Source: Austropuccinia psidii (taxonomy: Eukaryota > Basidiomycota > Pucciniomycetes > Pucciniales > Sphaerophragmiaceae). From it: a stretch of DNA of 64,000 nt. The position numbers and the translations under genes were made by a program. Below, one piece after another: positions 47,641 through 59,360 of this stretch (its first letter is position 1; every line of letters begins with the position of its first letter). Under the pieces are notes generated by a model. That model was given only the letters and a program-made list of their open reading frames with translations, searched no databases and had not been told where the DNA came from. The stretch covers positions 15,757,773 through 15,821,772 of the forward strand of contig JALGQZ010000018.1 of assembly GCA_023105745.1 (NCBI GenBank), read 5' to 3'.

Positions 47641-49625
47641 TCTTTCTGTTAATTATTATAAGAATTCTGCCACTCTGAGTGGTTCATTTTCTGGGTTGGG
47701 CTGTTCATGTCTTATAAAAGTATTTTTTTTCTTATACAAAAAACCACATTTCTGTCTTTTATTGTCCCCTATAGTAAGATATATGTCTTTCTGGTTAGAA
47801 ATATTTATACCGTAAGTTGACAAGTCATCATTTTCTAGTATAAAATGGTTACAAGTACAGTTTTCCATTATTAAAAAGTCTACTTTCACTCTTATACATT
47901 GGGAAGGGTGCGGAAAAATTAGTGTCGATTAAATTATTGCAAAGGGCTCATTCTTTCACTTGCACTACAAAATGTAACCCCTTGTATTGGTGTAAGTTTT
48001 CCTGCCCAACCTTGTATAATTGTTTCCAAAAAACTCTTACCAACACATGTGCATTATGCTCCTGTTTCCAGGTTTAGTTTTGGCTCTTAGGTTTCAACCA
48101 TGAGAAGACTTATAATTGAATTTCCAGCTGTATATCCCATTCCTTTGGAAAGTTTGGCTCTATGCAGTTTGGAATCTTGTATGTATGTGAGGCTTGTATC
48201 AGATGTTAAAACTTTTGGTAAGATTGAATTTACATCAAGTACTTCATCTATTAAATCAATATTTTAAATTTGATCATTAGTCCTATTAGTTTCAGCACAT
48301 TCAAAAGTTTCTGACTATACAGTTTTTTTTATAATCAGATTCATCTTCTTAATCATTATGGCATTCTCTTTCCACAATTTCATTAATTTTTTCCCTGATT
48401 AGGCAGTTTTTGGCCACGTTTCCAATACCACCACATTTATGGAAGTTTCTTTGCTCATTAGTGTTGGGTATATTGGTTTTGAAAGTTTTTGTTGGTTTAT
48501 CTTTCAAAATAAATCGTTTATTTAGACTTTTAGTGTCCAATTTTTTCCATTTTCTGCCAATTTTGATTCTTGTAACTATGTTGTCTGGTGCATTGATATA
48601 CTCCTCTGTGGAAAATGGATCTGTGCACCTTATTCTCCGGCCATGTTCCATTTCTTTTCCACATTTTTTGAGAATTTTGTATGAACCATTTTCTGTGAAA
48701 TTTCTGCGTTCAAGGAATTTCATATTGCAACTGGTTTTGAGAACCAAGTCAAAGGTTGATTCTTATCTGGATCAAAGAAGGAATTTTCAAATTCATTTTC
48801 TATTTTTTACCTCCAGTGATCATTTTCCCACTTGATGATTCTTTCATTTTTCCATCAAGACCACGTATTTTTGCCTTTTTTTTCTTATGCCATAATTCCA
48901 TCTTTTTTCAGATTTTCCAAATAATGAATGTAATCTTGCAGTGATTAATTCATCTGGTATGGAATAATACACTTGTATCCTGTGAATTGTGTGAACAGAT
49001 TACATGTGGTCATGTTCACCTTCACCTGGGAATGTTGGCCAATTCTTTATTTGAGTGGCTTCCTTCATTAAGACTTCATTCTTTTCTGGATGGCTCAATT
49101 CTGTTATTAATGGATTTTTTATTTCTGCTTTTGGTTTAACAGGACTTCATATGTGAGAAAATGGGGCTGATTCCTTTGGAAGATCTAAGTTATCCTCATT
49201 TATTTTATGCATTTTCTGAGTAATAAGTCTTATTTAACTTTAAATGTCATCTTTAAGATTCATTCTTGATTCATCACTTTTGTCTACATGTTCTAGAAGT
49301 AATTTTTTATGTGATTTGGTCTTTTATTCAAATTTTTCAATAGAAATACTTAACTTGTTGAATTTTTCTCTCAAATTGTCAATACTCATGTCATTATTAA
49401 TTTTAAAACTCTCTTCTTTGATATCTTGTATGTATTCAAAAATTCCTCTTGTAAAATATTTTTTTCATTATTTTCAACCATAAGCTTAATGTGTTTAATT
49501 TCTTTTGGATTTTTTACAAACACTCTTGTTAAAGATAATAAACTACTATTTAATTATTCTAAAGATAATGAGCTATTTTTAATGTCTTTTAGAGGTGATA
49601 TACCATTTTTTGATTTCTGTTAAAT
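47641..49625 (-). pseudogene. Element D gag and protease relic
   Basis: Fragments include IMENCTCNHFILENDDLSTY and TIGDNKRQKCGF (protease C-terminal side, 47889-47656), a protease active site readable as LETGA near 48065, and a knuckle remnant CGGIGNVAKNC (near 48420) with its first Cys gone. Lys/Asn-rich Gag helices follow up to ~49625. The active site descends from a DTG form, unlike the DPG of B and C. Confidence 0.75.
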
Positions 49626-50560
49626 TATTTACAACATCAGGAGACAAATTTATTTCTTTTGGAAATGGGGTTGTCCAATTCTTTGTTCCTCTTTGTCCTT
49701 GAATTCCATCAATTTCCTGGCCATGTTGAACACATTGGCTATGGAATCTTTTTTAATTCTTGGAATCCTGTAACTTGCGGAATATGGTTTACCACAATTC
49801 CTTTCTTGTTCTTCTTCCCTTCTTGGGTAGGTTGGCTTACTTGAGGCTTACTGGTAGAAGCTACTGGGGTTTCTTTGGTGCTTTCCTCCCTATTTTTGGC
49901 ATGGTACTTCTTCATATTTTTGATTTGAGGCTTAGATGATGGTGGATTCCATCTATTGGAGTATCTCACTCTTTCCCCTCTTTGAGGAGCTTTTTCAGGA
50001 GGTGCCAGGAGCTCACCACTCTCTTCCGTATTTGTGGCAACATTTCCCAATCCTTGTCCTTATACACAATGTAATACTTCTTGTACTGGCTCATGTATAT
50101 GTCTATCTGTGCCTTCTGAATGTGACTTGTACCTGTGGGAGTTACTCATACTTAGTTCCAACTTTTGAACAGATATTCTAGGAATTCCTGGAAATTGCCT
50201 TTGGTATATAGCACTTCCTTGTGTGAATTCTCTTCCACTGGGGATCTTTCCCTTTCTTTTCCCTTCAGAGGGATTGATTCTACTTTTGCATCCAGCTCCA
50301 TCTGATTGGATGAAGTATCAGTATTCTCTCCTAGCACTCATAATTAAGGAATAAGAACTAAAAAAGATTTAAGAACACCAAAAAATGCTTTTATGGAAAT
50401 TCTAAGAGAGGTAGTCATCTTCAGAGTCCTGGAAAGAGTGATTTCTTGGCCTTTCTTTTCTTATTAACAACAGGTGTGGGAGAGCTTTGATAAGTCTCTT
50501 CAACCAATTCCTCAACAGTGGTCTGCTCATTTTCTGTTGGGTTTCCTTCAAACACTAAAA
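49626..50560 (-). pseudogene. Element D ORF1 relic
   Basis: A decayed homologue of ORF1 of B and C. It keeps IDIYMSQYKKYYIVYKDKDW (aligned with VDIYKASHSAYNNAL), a Pro/Lys-rich middle (PVASTSKPQVSQPTQEG), and GYRIPRIKKDSIANVFNMAR followed by KLMEF and KEEQR, ending in a stop at the end of QPHFQKK. Upstream, an acceptor TTTTTTAG|TG precedes a first exon beginning TTTGAAGGAAACCC, and a second acceptor ...ATGAGTGCTAG precedes the rest. This is the layout of B. It shows that ORF1 is old and was kept as protein. Confidence 0.7.
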
Positions 50561-50769
50561 AAGACAAAAAATATAAGTCTTCATCTAAGAAGTGTTATTT
50601 TTCAGAAGATATGGCAATTTACATGTAAAAATTGCTTTTATATCTTTTTAAAGAAATTAAGTTAATAGAAGAAAAGAATAAAAAGGAATAAAAATGAGTT
50701 TTTATTGCATTTTTTATTTTAATTTATTTTTAAAGAATATAATAAATATTAAGATGATTCTTAACATTG

Positions 50770-51035
50770 AAATATGATATAAATTTATTTTCAAGAATTA
50801 AATATCTTTTTTAGTTTCTAGAGTCATTCAAACAGAGCTCTTGCAAGTCTAAGGATGTGAAATACCATGTGTAGGACAGTACAATTTCTTTTGAAATTCC
50901 TCAATATCCTTTAAAATCAATGAATATAAGATTATTATATAATTTCATGATTCTAATTATAATTTTTACTGAGTAAACCTAATTTGAATCTTTTTGAAAG
51001 ACATTTTAAGTAAATATCATGCCCAGGCCCCCAAA
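50770..51035 (-). promoter_or_regulatory. Leader and primer-binding site of element D
   Basis: AT-rich leader parallel to 42350-42622, ending GCCCAGGCCCCCAAA just before the LTR TG at 51036. The primer-site core matches B and C. Confidence 0.6.
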
Positions 51036-51067
51036 TGTAAGGTTTAACTATGAATCAACAATAAATA
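51036..51067 (-). repeat. First bases of the 5' LTR of element D, interrupted
   Basis: TGTAAGGTTTAACTATGAATC parallels the LTR at 42623 for about 30 bases, then the sequence changes completely. Confidence 0.5.
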
Positions 51068-52119
51068 AGGTGTTGGTAAACACACATACACTTTTAGTAA
51101 AAACATGTAAGCCCTGACGTGTTTTTACCAATTTACGGTAAAACACAGAAGTGACCTTATTTTTCAAAAAATTTCCTCAGGCTCAGCTCTGAGGATTTTT
51201 TTTAATTTTTTTTGCCATATCTTTCCTGACTTGGCATGTCAATATGCATAAATTTTTTCAGTTTTTTATTTCTTGCCTAGTTTCACAAATTTGGCCAATA
51301 TGCCAAAATAGCATATTTTTTTCAAAAATTCATTGAAAATTTTCTCACTTATGAATTTCCTTAATTTTTTTCAAAAAATGAAGGGTTAAATCTGAAGAAT
51401 AAAGCACCAAAATCCCATAATTTTGGGAATATTCTTTGGTGGGACAAGTGAAGGCACAAAGAAGGTTTTTTTTAAATGTTTTCACATAATTGTAATATGC
51501 CTTTTTTAGAAGTCAATTTAGTGACCTCCCAATTATGAATTTTCTTACTTTTCTTTAAATTGAAGGGTTCAAGCTGGAAAAAAAAGAATCAGAAGCCCAT
51601 GATTTTGGGGAATAGTTTTGGTGGGGCAGCAAGTGCAGGGGCAATAAGTGTATTTTTTCAGATTTTTTTTCCTTGTTTTTCATATAACTATTTCTAAGTA
51701 CAAAAGCTCCACATTCTTGATAAAAAAGGAGACTGAGGTGGGATTTAAGCAATAAATATGACTGAGGAGGGGGATAATTTGCATAACTTGTATATACAAA
51801 AGTCAATCAATCAGAATCAACCTCCAAAAAAGTGGTTTTTTTCTGAGAGGGGGAGGAAGATTGGACAAAAATAAAATTCTGTGTTTCTTAAGTTTCTCAG
51901 CCCACCCCAGGGCTTGTGGTTGGGCATGAATCTCCCAATTCACAGTAATGGGGGGACTGGATAAACTTTAGGAATGATTATGTCCAAAGGAACAAAATGA
52001 ACACAGCTATCCAAGAAGCAGATGAAAATGGGGGGATTATCATTTGGAGGACAGAAATAAGGGAAAAAGGAAAATATTGGACTTTAGAATAAAAGAAAAC
52101 TGGTCTTTTATACTTACTC
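51068..52119. other. Non-coding sequence between element D and the OTU fragment
   Basis: I see no gene here. It starts with imperfect inverted sequences built on TTTTACCAATTTACGGTAAAA (51122-51146) and GTGTTGGTAAACAC (about 51070), followed by T-rich sequence with two similar GGTTNAANCTG blocks. It may be the non-coding end of the DNA transposon whose gene fragment follows. Confidence 0.4.
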
Positions 52120-53188
52120 GCAACTAGATCCCCCATGTCAAGCATGGACATCCACTTGCTTTTTGTAGCCTGGCCAACATCTTCATACCATTCAATTCAG
52201 TCCAAATAAGAGGATACTGAGGGAATTAAGGTGTTCATGGCTTCATAAAGGTCTTGATTTTGTTGAATTTCTTCAGCCACATCACCTCTGACATCAGCCC
52301 ATTGATCTTGAGTCTTGTAAATGTAGTGGGATACTGTTCTGTAGCCACAGTTTCCATCACCCTGGACATTGATGTCCTCAAAGGTGTATTTCAATATTAA
52401 CTTGGGAAAGTCTTCTGAGCCAGGTATCTGATAAAATAAGGTCAAAAAATGAATAAATATCAAAATAAACAAGAGAAATTTCCATTCAAAAGAATCAGAA
52501 ACTCACAAACAGCTTGGAGCATTCATCACTTGTGTGATAATTGCTTTGACAATGCTCAGAGGTCAAGTCAATTTGATCATATATCTTCAAACTGGTGGAA
52601 GGCTTGTGTGATTTTCTTTGGGAGGTTTTGCTTCCAATTGCCAATCTTCTGGACCCTCTAAGGGTTACTTCTGATTTATTTAATTCAGTTGCTGAGGGTA
52701 GTGAATCCGATGAACTGATGGATTTAGATAATGAGTCCTCAGAATCTTCAGAAGCTTCTGATGAGTCCACTTCCATAATTGGAGAGGAGAGGTTTGTCTG
52801 TGATTTTGATGTTGTTTTACTGGTTACTTTTGAGGGGGGTCTTCCTCTTCTCTTGGATTGACTTTTAATAATTTCAAATATTGAAGGTTCTATTTTGTTT
52901 GGATTTTTGTTTTTATTCTTGGTTCCTTGAGGTCTTCCATGAATATTATTGCATTCTAGAAGGTCTTCATAATATTGATCATCCTCTTGACTCTTGGGTT
53001 GTTTGATCAAATGGGACTTTTCCAGTCAAAAAACCTTGAAAATGTTGAAAAATGGGGGTGATTCCTGCCATTGGTCTTTGAAAAAGGTCTTCCCCAATAG
53101 CTTGAAATAATTTCTGGCATTCATTCTTTTCTTCTTTTTCAAAACTTTGATCATCACCTTGAATACCAGGCTGCGAGGAATATGACAA
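52120..53188 (-). pseudogene. MULE-type transposase C-terminus plus OTU-like cysteine protease fragment
   Basis: Minus-strand exons. An acceptor CCTCGCAG near 53170 starts a segment ending GKVPFDQ, where the frame shifts. It continues through NNIHGRPQGTKNKNKN and EIIKSQSKRRGRPPSK, a basic linker typical of MULE transposase tails, and a Ser/Glu-rich stretch. Intron 52428-52506 (GTGAGT...TATCAG, 79 nt, phase 0) joins this to an OTU domain with VQGDGNCGYRTVS; the Cys of DGNC (52347-52349) is the expected catalytic residue. A TGA at 52197-52199, probably from a Trp codon, interrupts the domain, and the frame then continues WYEDVGQATKSKW...GDLVASKYKRPVFFYS to about 52120. OTU domains cleave ubiquitin; in rust genomes they accompany MULE transposases. 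The fragment lacks the DDE core and its 5' end. Confidence 0.65.
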
Positions 53189-53334
53189 ATAAAATCAGTT
53201 AATAAGAAAAAAAAAGAATAAGAAATTAAAAAACCCTGACAGGCAGATTCAAATGCCATTGAGGATGAAAGTCTGACATTTCAAGCCTTTCGCGCTTGAA
53301 AAATGCCTTTTGGGTCTTATTCTTGCAAGGAATG

Positions 53335-53423
53335 TGTCAGCCTGTGACTCAAAGCCAGAGCACAACCATGACAGCCAAAATAACATAAATCAATGGTATA
53401 GCCAAGATACCACCAAAACATGG
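53335..53423. mobile_element. 5' fragment of insertion I
   Basis: TGTCAGCCTGTGACTC... matches 2728-2815 for about 87 bases, including AAATCAATGGTATAGCC and AAGATACCACCAAAACATG. It is cut at 53424 by a B/C-type LTR. Sequence between the OTU fragment and 53335 holds nothing recognisable. Confidence 0.7.
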
Positions 53424-54858
53424 TGTAAGGTGTGGATATGAATCTTTGGTTAAAAATCAAGTACTTTTCCTCTCCTCAAAATTTTCATAAGGTAATAATC
53501 AATTAAAAATATTAAGAAATATTATTTTTAAGAGAAAACACACCAATTTTATTGTTTATAACTTTATTAGTATAAAACAATAATATTATAAAGATTTATT
53601 GTTTTACCAATAATAAAAATTTATCCAAAAAATACTCTACAAGAGATATTTTGAGGCTACAAAAGCAATTTCTTCAAGAGCAATTTCAATTGGAATTAAT
53701 GGAGCAAAGAACAGCAAGAAATTAACTAAAGAACAAAGTCTTTAAACAGAATATTAAAGAGAGAACACACCCAAAAGTGACCAGAGTGAATTTGGAAACA
53801 AAGTGACAAAGTTTACAGTGATGAAAGATGCTTTAATTCACTTTTGGGGTGGTTCAGAGGTAAAAATGATTATAAGAGTTACAAAAAATACTTATAATGA
53901 TTTTTTCACGTGGTTAAAAGGTTAAAAATTATTAAATAAAGGTGGTTGGAATCTTTTATTGATTGGTTTAACAATGTTTAAACTAATTATAAAAGGAAAA
54001 GATTCTAACATGAAGAGAAAAGTGGGGTAAAGAAGACATTCTTTTATAGCCATCAATTTTCTTACTCCAAAAGTAAAATTAGCTCTTGTCAGTCGTGAAA
54101 AACAGTCTTACAACAGAAACGCCAATTAAGGCATCATTGAACCCTGATTTAGACCAAAAAGGGCTGGTTTAAGCCATTTTTAGCCATTTTAGACCCTTAA
54201 ATCAGCCATTACTATAGCAATACCTGGTCTAGAGCCTTCAAAACACGTCAGAATGTGTGTCAGAGTCGTAGAAACCAGTTAAAACTGTTTTTACTATGAT
54301 TGTTTTATCTTAAGGGTAGTTTACCCTCTTGGCAACAGCTAAAACTACCCCAGTTGGTATCAAAACCTCATCATCAATTGAGTCCACAGACCCTGTAACT
54401 CAATTCCAGGCCAAAAGTGATGAACTTTTGCGTGAATTTTGACACCACACGCCTGTCAGCAAGGATTTTGGGGGTCTAGCTCCCCCTTAGAGCTGGGGTT
54501 CCTTTTTCCCCCCAAATTTAATCTTTCCAATTTATTTTTCCTTTAATTCCTCATCATGTATTATACTTAGAATTTACATATGTAATTCAATTGAAATGTA
54601 AAGTACGATACAGTAATAATTGATACCTCATATGTGATACATGCACACATTTTGACATTTCAATTGAAAATACTTCAATTCCTCATAACTTCTAAACTAC
54701 ACACAACACCTCAATTTCAACACAAAAATTGATGGTTAACACCACATGTGGTGTGAATTAAGTTAAAGTATTGAGGATTTTCAACTTTTGTATTGAAAAT
54801 ACTAAAAACTTAATTTAAACTTATTTAGAGTTGAGTTACAAGAATTTCACTCAGAGGT
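53424..54858 (-). repeat. Truncated B/C-family LTR
   Basis: TGTAAGGTGTGGATATG... parallels the C LTR for ~1.43 kb and stops at CACTCAGAGGT, where the 3' LTR of element E begins. The missing ~400 bases should lie beyond element E. The TATA-box is at 54041-54048 (CTTTTATA on +). More diverged than C. Confidence 0.85.
54041..54048 (-). promoter_or_regulatory. TATA-box in truncated LTR
   Basis: CTTTTATA on the + strand, at the same position relative to the conserved CATGAAGAGAAAAGTGGGG block as in B and C. Confidence 0.4.
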
Positions 54859-57034
54859 TGTAAGGTTTTTCTATGAAACTCTTGATAATAGTAACAATAT
54901 CAAGAGTACTATGACTGTCCTCAGTAGAAAAATATAATATAATAAAATATTACAACCACAAATTTTAATATAATTATTAAAAATAATTATATATAAAAAA
55001 ATAATTTAATTATTATTATAATAATATAATAATAAAAAAAATAATAATAATTATAATACATTATAATTATTCTATTATTGTTATAGTCACTGACAGTTAT
55101 AACAATAAGAAGTGTAAACCTCTTAATGAGACAATTACACGTGGAAAATATGAATATTAACCACTTATAAATAATATAAATATTATTTTGAAAAAAGAAT
55201 TAAACACACACTGTGCAGAAATAATTCTTTTAGAATAAAAATTCTATATAAAAAAACTAATATTTAGATAAAAAAAAAATATAGAACTTTAAAGAAAATT
55301 TACTTATAAGATTTATTTAATACAACAAGTCTAATACAACAGTTATTATACTAAATAAAGGTTATAAGTTAAAAAACACGTCAAAAGTCAATAAATTTAA
55401 AGATAAAACAACTTTCTCTAATATAAATTATGATTAAAGAGTTTTTGAGAGGAATTTGTGGATTTTAAAAGATATTTAAAATGATAATTTTATATAATAA
55501 AATATATTATTGGTGATTACAACAATAATCTAAATTCTATGACTTCAATTCTTTAATTTTAATAAATAAAGAATAAAAATAACTTAAGAATTACTTTTAA
55601 TAATAAGATTTTATATTTAATAAAACTTTACCTGTTTAAATTTCTAATATGATTTGATTAATAATGAATGATGGACAAAAACAGTGATGAAAAGACTCTT
55701 TTTATGTCTTCAGACCAGCTCTCATGATTCATAATGGATGTAGAGGGCGTGCTCAGGTCAAAACTGAAAAACCATACTTAAAAATAAAGTTCTTAACTTA
55801 AGGAAACTTATTTTTACTTCCAATTTAAAGTTACCAGTGTTATTCTTAACTCCATGTAGCTTTAATCCTCATTTAAACTAATTATTTTAAGTTTTTAATA
55901 TAAATAAGCTTATTTATATTAAAGTTCATCACATGAAGAACTTAAAAATAGAGTTTCAAGTAGAAATCTCTTAAACTCAATTTTTAATTAATTTTTAAAG
56001 AAATCATGAATTTCTTTGAGTTTAATTAAAAGAGTAAATTTCTAGGCTAATTACCCTGGAAATTTATTTATAAAAGATACTTAAAATTTAATTTATATAT
56101 TGATGATATTAAGTTCTAAGTTGTGTGAAATTTTCAAGCAAATCCATTAAGAATTGGATTTTTAATGAATTTTTGAAGTTTTGGCTATTTTTCCACGTAA
56201 AATAGCAAAACACACTAAACCTTAAGTTTTGATAAGGTTTTAATGCTTGAAACTTTAAAGTTCCAAGCTTAATTAAGCTCTGACAGTTCTTAAAACCTTG
56301 ATTTCAACCCTGCATATTGGGATTTACCCTTTGGCAGCTTGAAATTCCTGTCCAAATTGGGATAAAACCAGTTTAAACCTTAAGTTTGGATCAAAGTCTA
56401 ATCTTAAAGCTTAAATAAGGTTGAAAATCCTCCAATACAGGTGGACAACCTTGAGTGAATCCTTGCAGATCCAAAAAGTTGGGTACCCCAGCTCTATTTG
56501 GTATTTTTCCTTTGTCCCACCTTTCTGCATGGATTTTGCCCTTTTATTTATTTAAAGCCATACCATGGCTTTAAACCCTTTTAAATTGAGCTCACGCAGG
56601 ATTTACATTCTGTATGCCAAATCCTTAGCCAATTCAGTAAATATACACCACACCTCAATTTTAACTAAAATTTTGGTAAGTTTGCATAAACCTTATGCAA
56701 CTTGAAATTTAAGCTTAATTAAGCTTAAATTTAACAATTTTGAAAAAATGTTAAAAAGTTACATTGGTACTGTGAGATTCTTAAATCTTCCAATAACATA
56801 AAAAATAAGTGGTTTTGGGTATAACACCCTATGGGTGTACCCTAGGTTATTTTTGGTGTAGAATCCAAAAATGACATAATATTTATAACTTTGTTTATCC
56901 AAAAAAAAGTTATACTTATTTTTTATTATTTTTCATTTTAAATTCAACTAAAAAGTCTGTTCAAGACAAAATTAACTGTTTATAAAATCATTTGTGGCCT
57001 TATGGGTATGTCATACATACCTCACAGGCTCACA
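54859..57034 (-). repeat. 3' LTR of element E
   Basis: About 2.18 kb from TGTAAGGTTTTTCTATG to ACAGGCTCACA. The first kilobase is extremely AT-rich (54950-55650 is nearly all A/T). Terminal sequences match the B/C/D LTR ends but the body is different, so it is a separate family. No gene seen. Confidence 0.8.
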
Positions 57035-57046
57035 TTCCCTACCACC
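57035..57046 (-). promoter_or_regulatory. Polypurine tract of element E
   Basis: TTCCCTACCACC on +, the same as that of element D (44519-44530). Confidence 0.75.
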
Positions 57047-57170
57047 AAAAAAAATTGTACCACAATTTTTCTTTTGTAGTGTACCCCCAAGTTATTTGGG
57101 GGGGGTATAATCCACTGTCCAACCTCTCTACTTGTACTTTCAAGTATGTAAAGCACACAATTCAAACTTT

Positions 57171-58489
57171 TTATTGAGCAATTGGTCTTCTCTCATGTCT
57201 GAATCTTCTGACAAGCTTTTGGGAATCAGGTATTTTGTTTTCTACAATCCACTCATCTTCATGTTGTGGATTTTTATACCTTACCAAGTATTCTCTTTCA
57301 TTTTTTCCCCTAAGTCTTCTTTCTTTCAAGACTTTCAGTACCTTTTTCTCCTCACTTAGGTCCAGTGGGGGTACTTCTAAGGGTGTTTCATTTCTTAAAG
57401 GAAATGATTCCTTGTCACTTGAAGTGTAATGCTTTACAAGACTGACAGGGAATGTTGGATGTTTATTTTCCAGTTCTCCTGACAGTTCTACTTGTACTGC
57501 ATTCGTCCCATGAAGGACTTTAATAATAAATGGTCCTGCAAAGGAATCTTTCAATTTCTTTGGACCTTTAATATTATTAAAGTTCAAGGTTGAAACTAGT
57601 ATTAAGTCCCCTACTTTGAATTCTGGGGTTTTATGACTTTTATCCCATTTCTGCTTAGCATATTCAAAGGCATCATTCATGCTTTGATTTGCATGGTGCC
57701 TCACTTTATCAAGCATCAACTTAAAGCTTGAAGCAGTTGGATTAATATCAACTCGATCTTTCTTCAAAGTATCAACTGGAAGTTTGGGGTTCCATCCTTT
57801 TTCCAACATTGCAGGGGTCTTGCCTGTGGAAGCATGCATGGAGGTCTTATAGGCTAATTCCAATGCTGGTATAAGAGTACACCAATCATGGGTAAAACCG
57901 TCAGAATCTTTAAGCTCCAGGCCATAAGCACAAAATCTTCTGATCATGTCCTCAAGGGTTTGAACCATTCTTTCTGCTAAGCCATCTGTTTGTGGATGGT
58001 ATGCTGTTGAGAATGATAATTTTGTACCCAAAAGCTTATGTAAATTAGTCCATAAGGCTGATGTAAATTTTGGGTCTCTGTCACTAATGATGTTTTTAAA
58101 GAGACCAGTATGGGATATTACTCTATTCCAGATTAAAAGAGCTGTATCCATAGCTGTGTCATCTTTGTGACATGGTAAAAAGATTGGTGTTTTGCTATAT
58201 CTGTCTACAATAACAAGACATGCATTGTAACTCTTATCACCTCCAGGTGGTAATGCAGTTACCCAATCCATATGAACCACTTCCCATGGGGTACTTGGTT
58301 CTTGGATATGGATCATCAGACCAAATCTTTTACCAGTAGCTTTATTGGCTTTCTGGCATCTATCACAACTATGACAGTACTCAATGACATCCTTTCTCCA
58401 AGATGGCCACCAGGCACATGTCTTAATTCTTTCCATTGTTCTGTCTCCAGACAGATGTCCAGAATAAATGTTATTATGGCATTCTAGTA
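57171..58489 (-). pseudogene. pol: Element E integrase with chromodomain-like C-terminus (truncated pol)
   Basis: An open frame of more than 420 codons. It has the zinc finger (ECHNN...[12 protein letters not shown]...[13 protein letters not shown]), the core with [34 protein letters not shown] and [14 protein letters not shown] (D, D and E all present with Gypsy spacing), a GPF motif ([13 protein letters not shown]) and the tail [20 protein letters not shown]. The domain is undamaged, unlike C. It is only the 3' end of pol: the frame is cut just upstream of the zinc finger by the Helitron-like terminus, so no complete polyprotein can be made here. Confidence 0.9.
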
Positions 58490-58496
58490 GTATTCA

Positions 58497-58532
58497 CCAG
58501 GGCGAATCTTGCGTCAATCGTTGGCGATTGAC
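58497..58532 (-). repeat. Helitron-like 3' terminal hairpin, copy 3
   Basis: GTCAATCG (58513-58520), loop TTGG, CGATTGAC (58525-58532): a perfect 8-bp stem, with the terminus CTGG 12 bases beyond it in element orientation. It is the best preserved of the three. Confidence 0.65.
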
Positions 58533-58870
58533 TTCACGTCGCACCGCGGTCAGTATAAAATCTTGCTTCAGTCTTGTTAGTGTCACTTAATAGTCACTGG
58601 ATTTAGTGGGTCACGTCACGTCAGCGTCAAGACAACGTCAATCGTCACATGTGTCACATGAGAATGTCACTCAAAGCCCAAACCCGTTTCAACACTATTC
58701 GCAACGTTCGGGTAATTTCACCTAATAGCTTCTGCCTCCCCAACGCTTAGCATGCTTACGCGCCCGCACCACCCTCCAGATGAGACTCTGACACTGCCTG
58801 CCCCCCATCTCCGTCCTCACCACTCCTTACGCTTTCACACCCCCACCCTTACCATCCTTACGCTTGTGTA

Positions 58871-59271
58871 GTGCCCTCCCGACATACTCCCGGCACTGGT
58901 TACAATCCTTACGCTCGCGCAGTGCCCTCCTGACATGCTCCCAACGCTGCTTACGATCATTATGCTCGCGCAGTGCCCTCCCGACATGCTCCCAACACTG
59001 CTTACGATCCTTACGCTCATGAAGTGCCCTCCCGCCATGCTCCCGACACTGCTCACCATACTTACGCTCACGGAGTGCCCTCCCGACATACTCCCGACAC
59101 TGCTTACGATCCTTACGCTCATGAAGTGCCCTCCCGACACTGCTTACAATCCTTACGCTCATGAAGTGCCCTCCCAACATACTCCCGACACTGCTCACCA
59201 TCCTTACACTCATGAAGTGCCCTCCCGACATGCTCCCGACACTGCTCACCATCCTTACGCTTGCCTAGTAG
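58871..59271 (+). repeat. 51-bp minisatellite
   Basis: Units start GTGCCCTCC at 58871, 58922, 58973, 59024, 59075, 59126, 59166 and 59217: period 51, with one 40-bp unit. A typical unit has GACATGCTCCCGACACTGCT and then a TTACGCTCATGAA-like end. As 51 is 17 codons, several frames stay open and encode 17-residue repeats (for example VGRALHERKDGEQCREH on the minus strand). Nothing marks these frames as genes: there is no fixed start, and they are open on both strands. Confidence 0.95.
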
Positions 59272-59360
59272 GTACCCTCCCGACATGCCTCCGACGCCGC
59301 TTACCATCCATAGTGTACGGTGGCTTGTTGGTGTACACAATGGACGCCATCGCCGAAATA

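Larger units (their letters stand above)
54859..58496 (-). mobile_element. Ty3/Gypsy element E, 3' portion
   Basis: Minus-strand element: 3' LTR (54859-57034), polypurine tract TTCCCTACCACC (57035-57046), integrase and chromodomain-like tail. It is inserted into the LTR at 53424 and cut at 58496 by Helitron-like copy 3. RNase H, RT, Gag and the 5' LTR are not found to the right within the window. Confidence 0.85.
58497..59360 (-). mobile_element. Helitron-like element copy 3, 3' part
   Basis: Read on the minus strand it ends in an 8-bp perfect stem (58513-58520 with 58525-58532, loop TTGG), then a short tail and CTGG (58497-58500 as CCAG on +), then host T. It contains CpG-rich sequence, several ACGTCA/TCACGTCA words (58605-58640) and the 51-bp minisatellite. 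Similarity to copy 2 reaches at least ~59350. I cannot place the 5' end; it may be far to the right, beyond the two genes. No Rep/helicase gene is seen, so it would be non-autonomous. Confidence 0.5.

Noticed and set aside
51068..53334. Terminal inverted repeats bounding the OTU/MULE fragment
   Set aside because: I compared both ends by eye and found no convincing long inverted repeat or 9-bp duplication.
58871..59271. CRISPR array
   Set aside because: Direct head-to-tail 51-bp units without unique spacers, in a eukaryotic transposon setting.
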